Below are positions 63,654 through 64,000 of a stretch of 64,000 nucleotides of DNA, piece after piece; position 1 is the stretch's first letter, and the number at the start of each line of letters is the position of its first letter. Both the position numbers and the translations under genes were made by a program. The stretch is from positions 394,001-458,000 of the forward strand of contig JAQGDQ010000111.1 in the NCBI GenBank assembly GCA_030141605.1, given 5' to 3'. Under the pieces are notes generated by a model that saw only the letters and a program-made list of their open reading frames with translations, was not told the origin of the DNA and did not search any database. This stretch comes from Tubiluchus corallicola. Taxonomy: Eukaryota; Priapulida; Priapulimorpha; Priapulimorphida; Tubiluchidae.

Positions 63654-64000
63654 CAGTAGCGGCTAGTAGCTAAAATTAGTGGGGGTGCTGCTTCAGAAAA
63701 TTTTTAGCCATTATTTTAATACCACGTAAAACATAACAAACATATGTAATTTTAATGTTTTAGTTATATTTGAACATCAGGTGTTGAACGGCCTCTTTCT
63801 CGAGGAGAGACAATTGTGAAAAATTAAGCTGTTGTAGTTCACTTAGAGTCCACGGAACTGATTTCTTGGGGATGCAAGGCGTCCATTATTAAATAATTTA
63901 TGTTTTAAGCACACACGCTAAGTTAACACTTTATCATATCCAAAAATATGACGGTACACGGTAAGCACGTGGCAATTGTTACTGTGATTTTCTACCTAGT
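63654..64000. mobile_element. hAT element, copy F (left part, runs off window)
   Basis: Starts CAGTAGCGGCT and then matches copy C (16318-16788) over GTGCTGCTTCAGAAAATTTT and later GGTAAGCACGTG and TTTCTACCTAG. The right end is beyond the window, so the target duplication (expected AGAGAATA from 63646-63653) cannot be checked. Confidence 0.8.

Overview
This is a window of AT-rich nuclear DNA from an invertebrate animal. The case for a metazoan rests on secreted and membrane modular proteins (EGF, WAP, LDLa, TSP1, IGFBP-N), a Toll-like receptor with LRR, membrane and TIR parts, spliceosomal introns, and many metazoan-style transposons. I cannot name the phylum. A two-cysteine-cluster Toll-like receptor and a single-IGFBP-domain protein would fit a marine invertebrate such as a cnidarian, sponge or lophotrochozoan.

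Layout. 1-4.1 kb: no gene seen. 4.1-5.2 kb (-): C2H2 zinc-finger protein. 5.6-6.6 kb: hAT element with an exact 8-bp target duplication. 8.5-9.4 kb (-) and 13.2-14.5 kb (+): two divergent paralogues with EGF repeats, a WAP domain and a membrane helix. Between them lies a field of degenerate palindromic units, interrupted by a second hAT copy. 14.6-19.9 kb: decayed repeats and a third hAT. 19.9-24.3 kb (-): three-exon secreted single-IGFBP-domain protein with a TATA box and a likely GC-AG intron. 25 kb: a hAT with a transposase remnant. 26.6-29.4 kb (-): Toll-like receptor main exon, with a possible signal-peptide exon near 30.9 kb. 32 kb (+): a possible 50-residue secreted cysteine-rich peptide. 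33.7-35.5 kb: damaged non-LTR retrotransposon. 35.6-38.6 kb: inverted pair of TTAA-ended repeats.

39.1-57.2 kb (+): one 13-exon gene for a secreted protein with nine LDLa modules, a Thr/Ser linker, a TSP1 repeat and a Cys-rich tail. Eight of the nine LDLa exons keep the reading frame; the fourth module (exon 5) is frameshifted. Its largest intron holds a same-strand two-exon cyclase-family gene (PF04199 type), a tRNA-derived SINE, a 207-bp-arm foldback element and very long microsatellites. 57.3-64 kb: mostly repeats, including an inverted Penelope-like structure and a retrotransposon fragment cut by a hAT at the window edge.

The recognisable genes are mostly extracellular or receptor proteins: recognition and signalling (Toll-like receptor), cell-surface or matrix modules (EGF-WAP, LDLa-TSP1), and a secreted binding protein (IGFBP domain). 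Nothing in the sequence shows that they act together. The strongest unusual points are the divergent EGF-WAP pair, the nested same-strand cyclase gene, two or three small frame breaks in otherwise healthy genes, several hAT families with readable target duplications, and the small cysteine-rich ORF at 32 kb.
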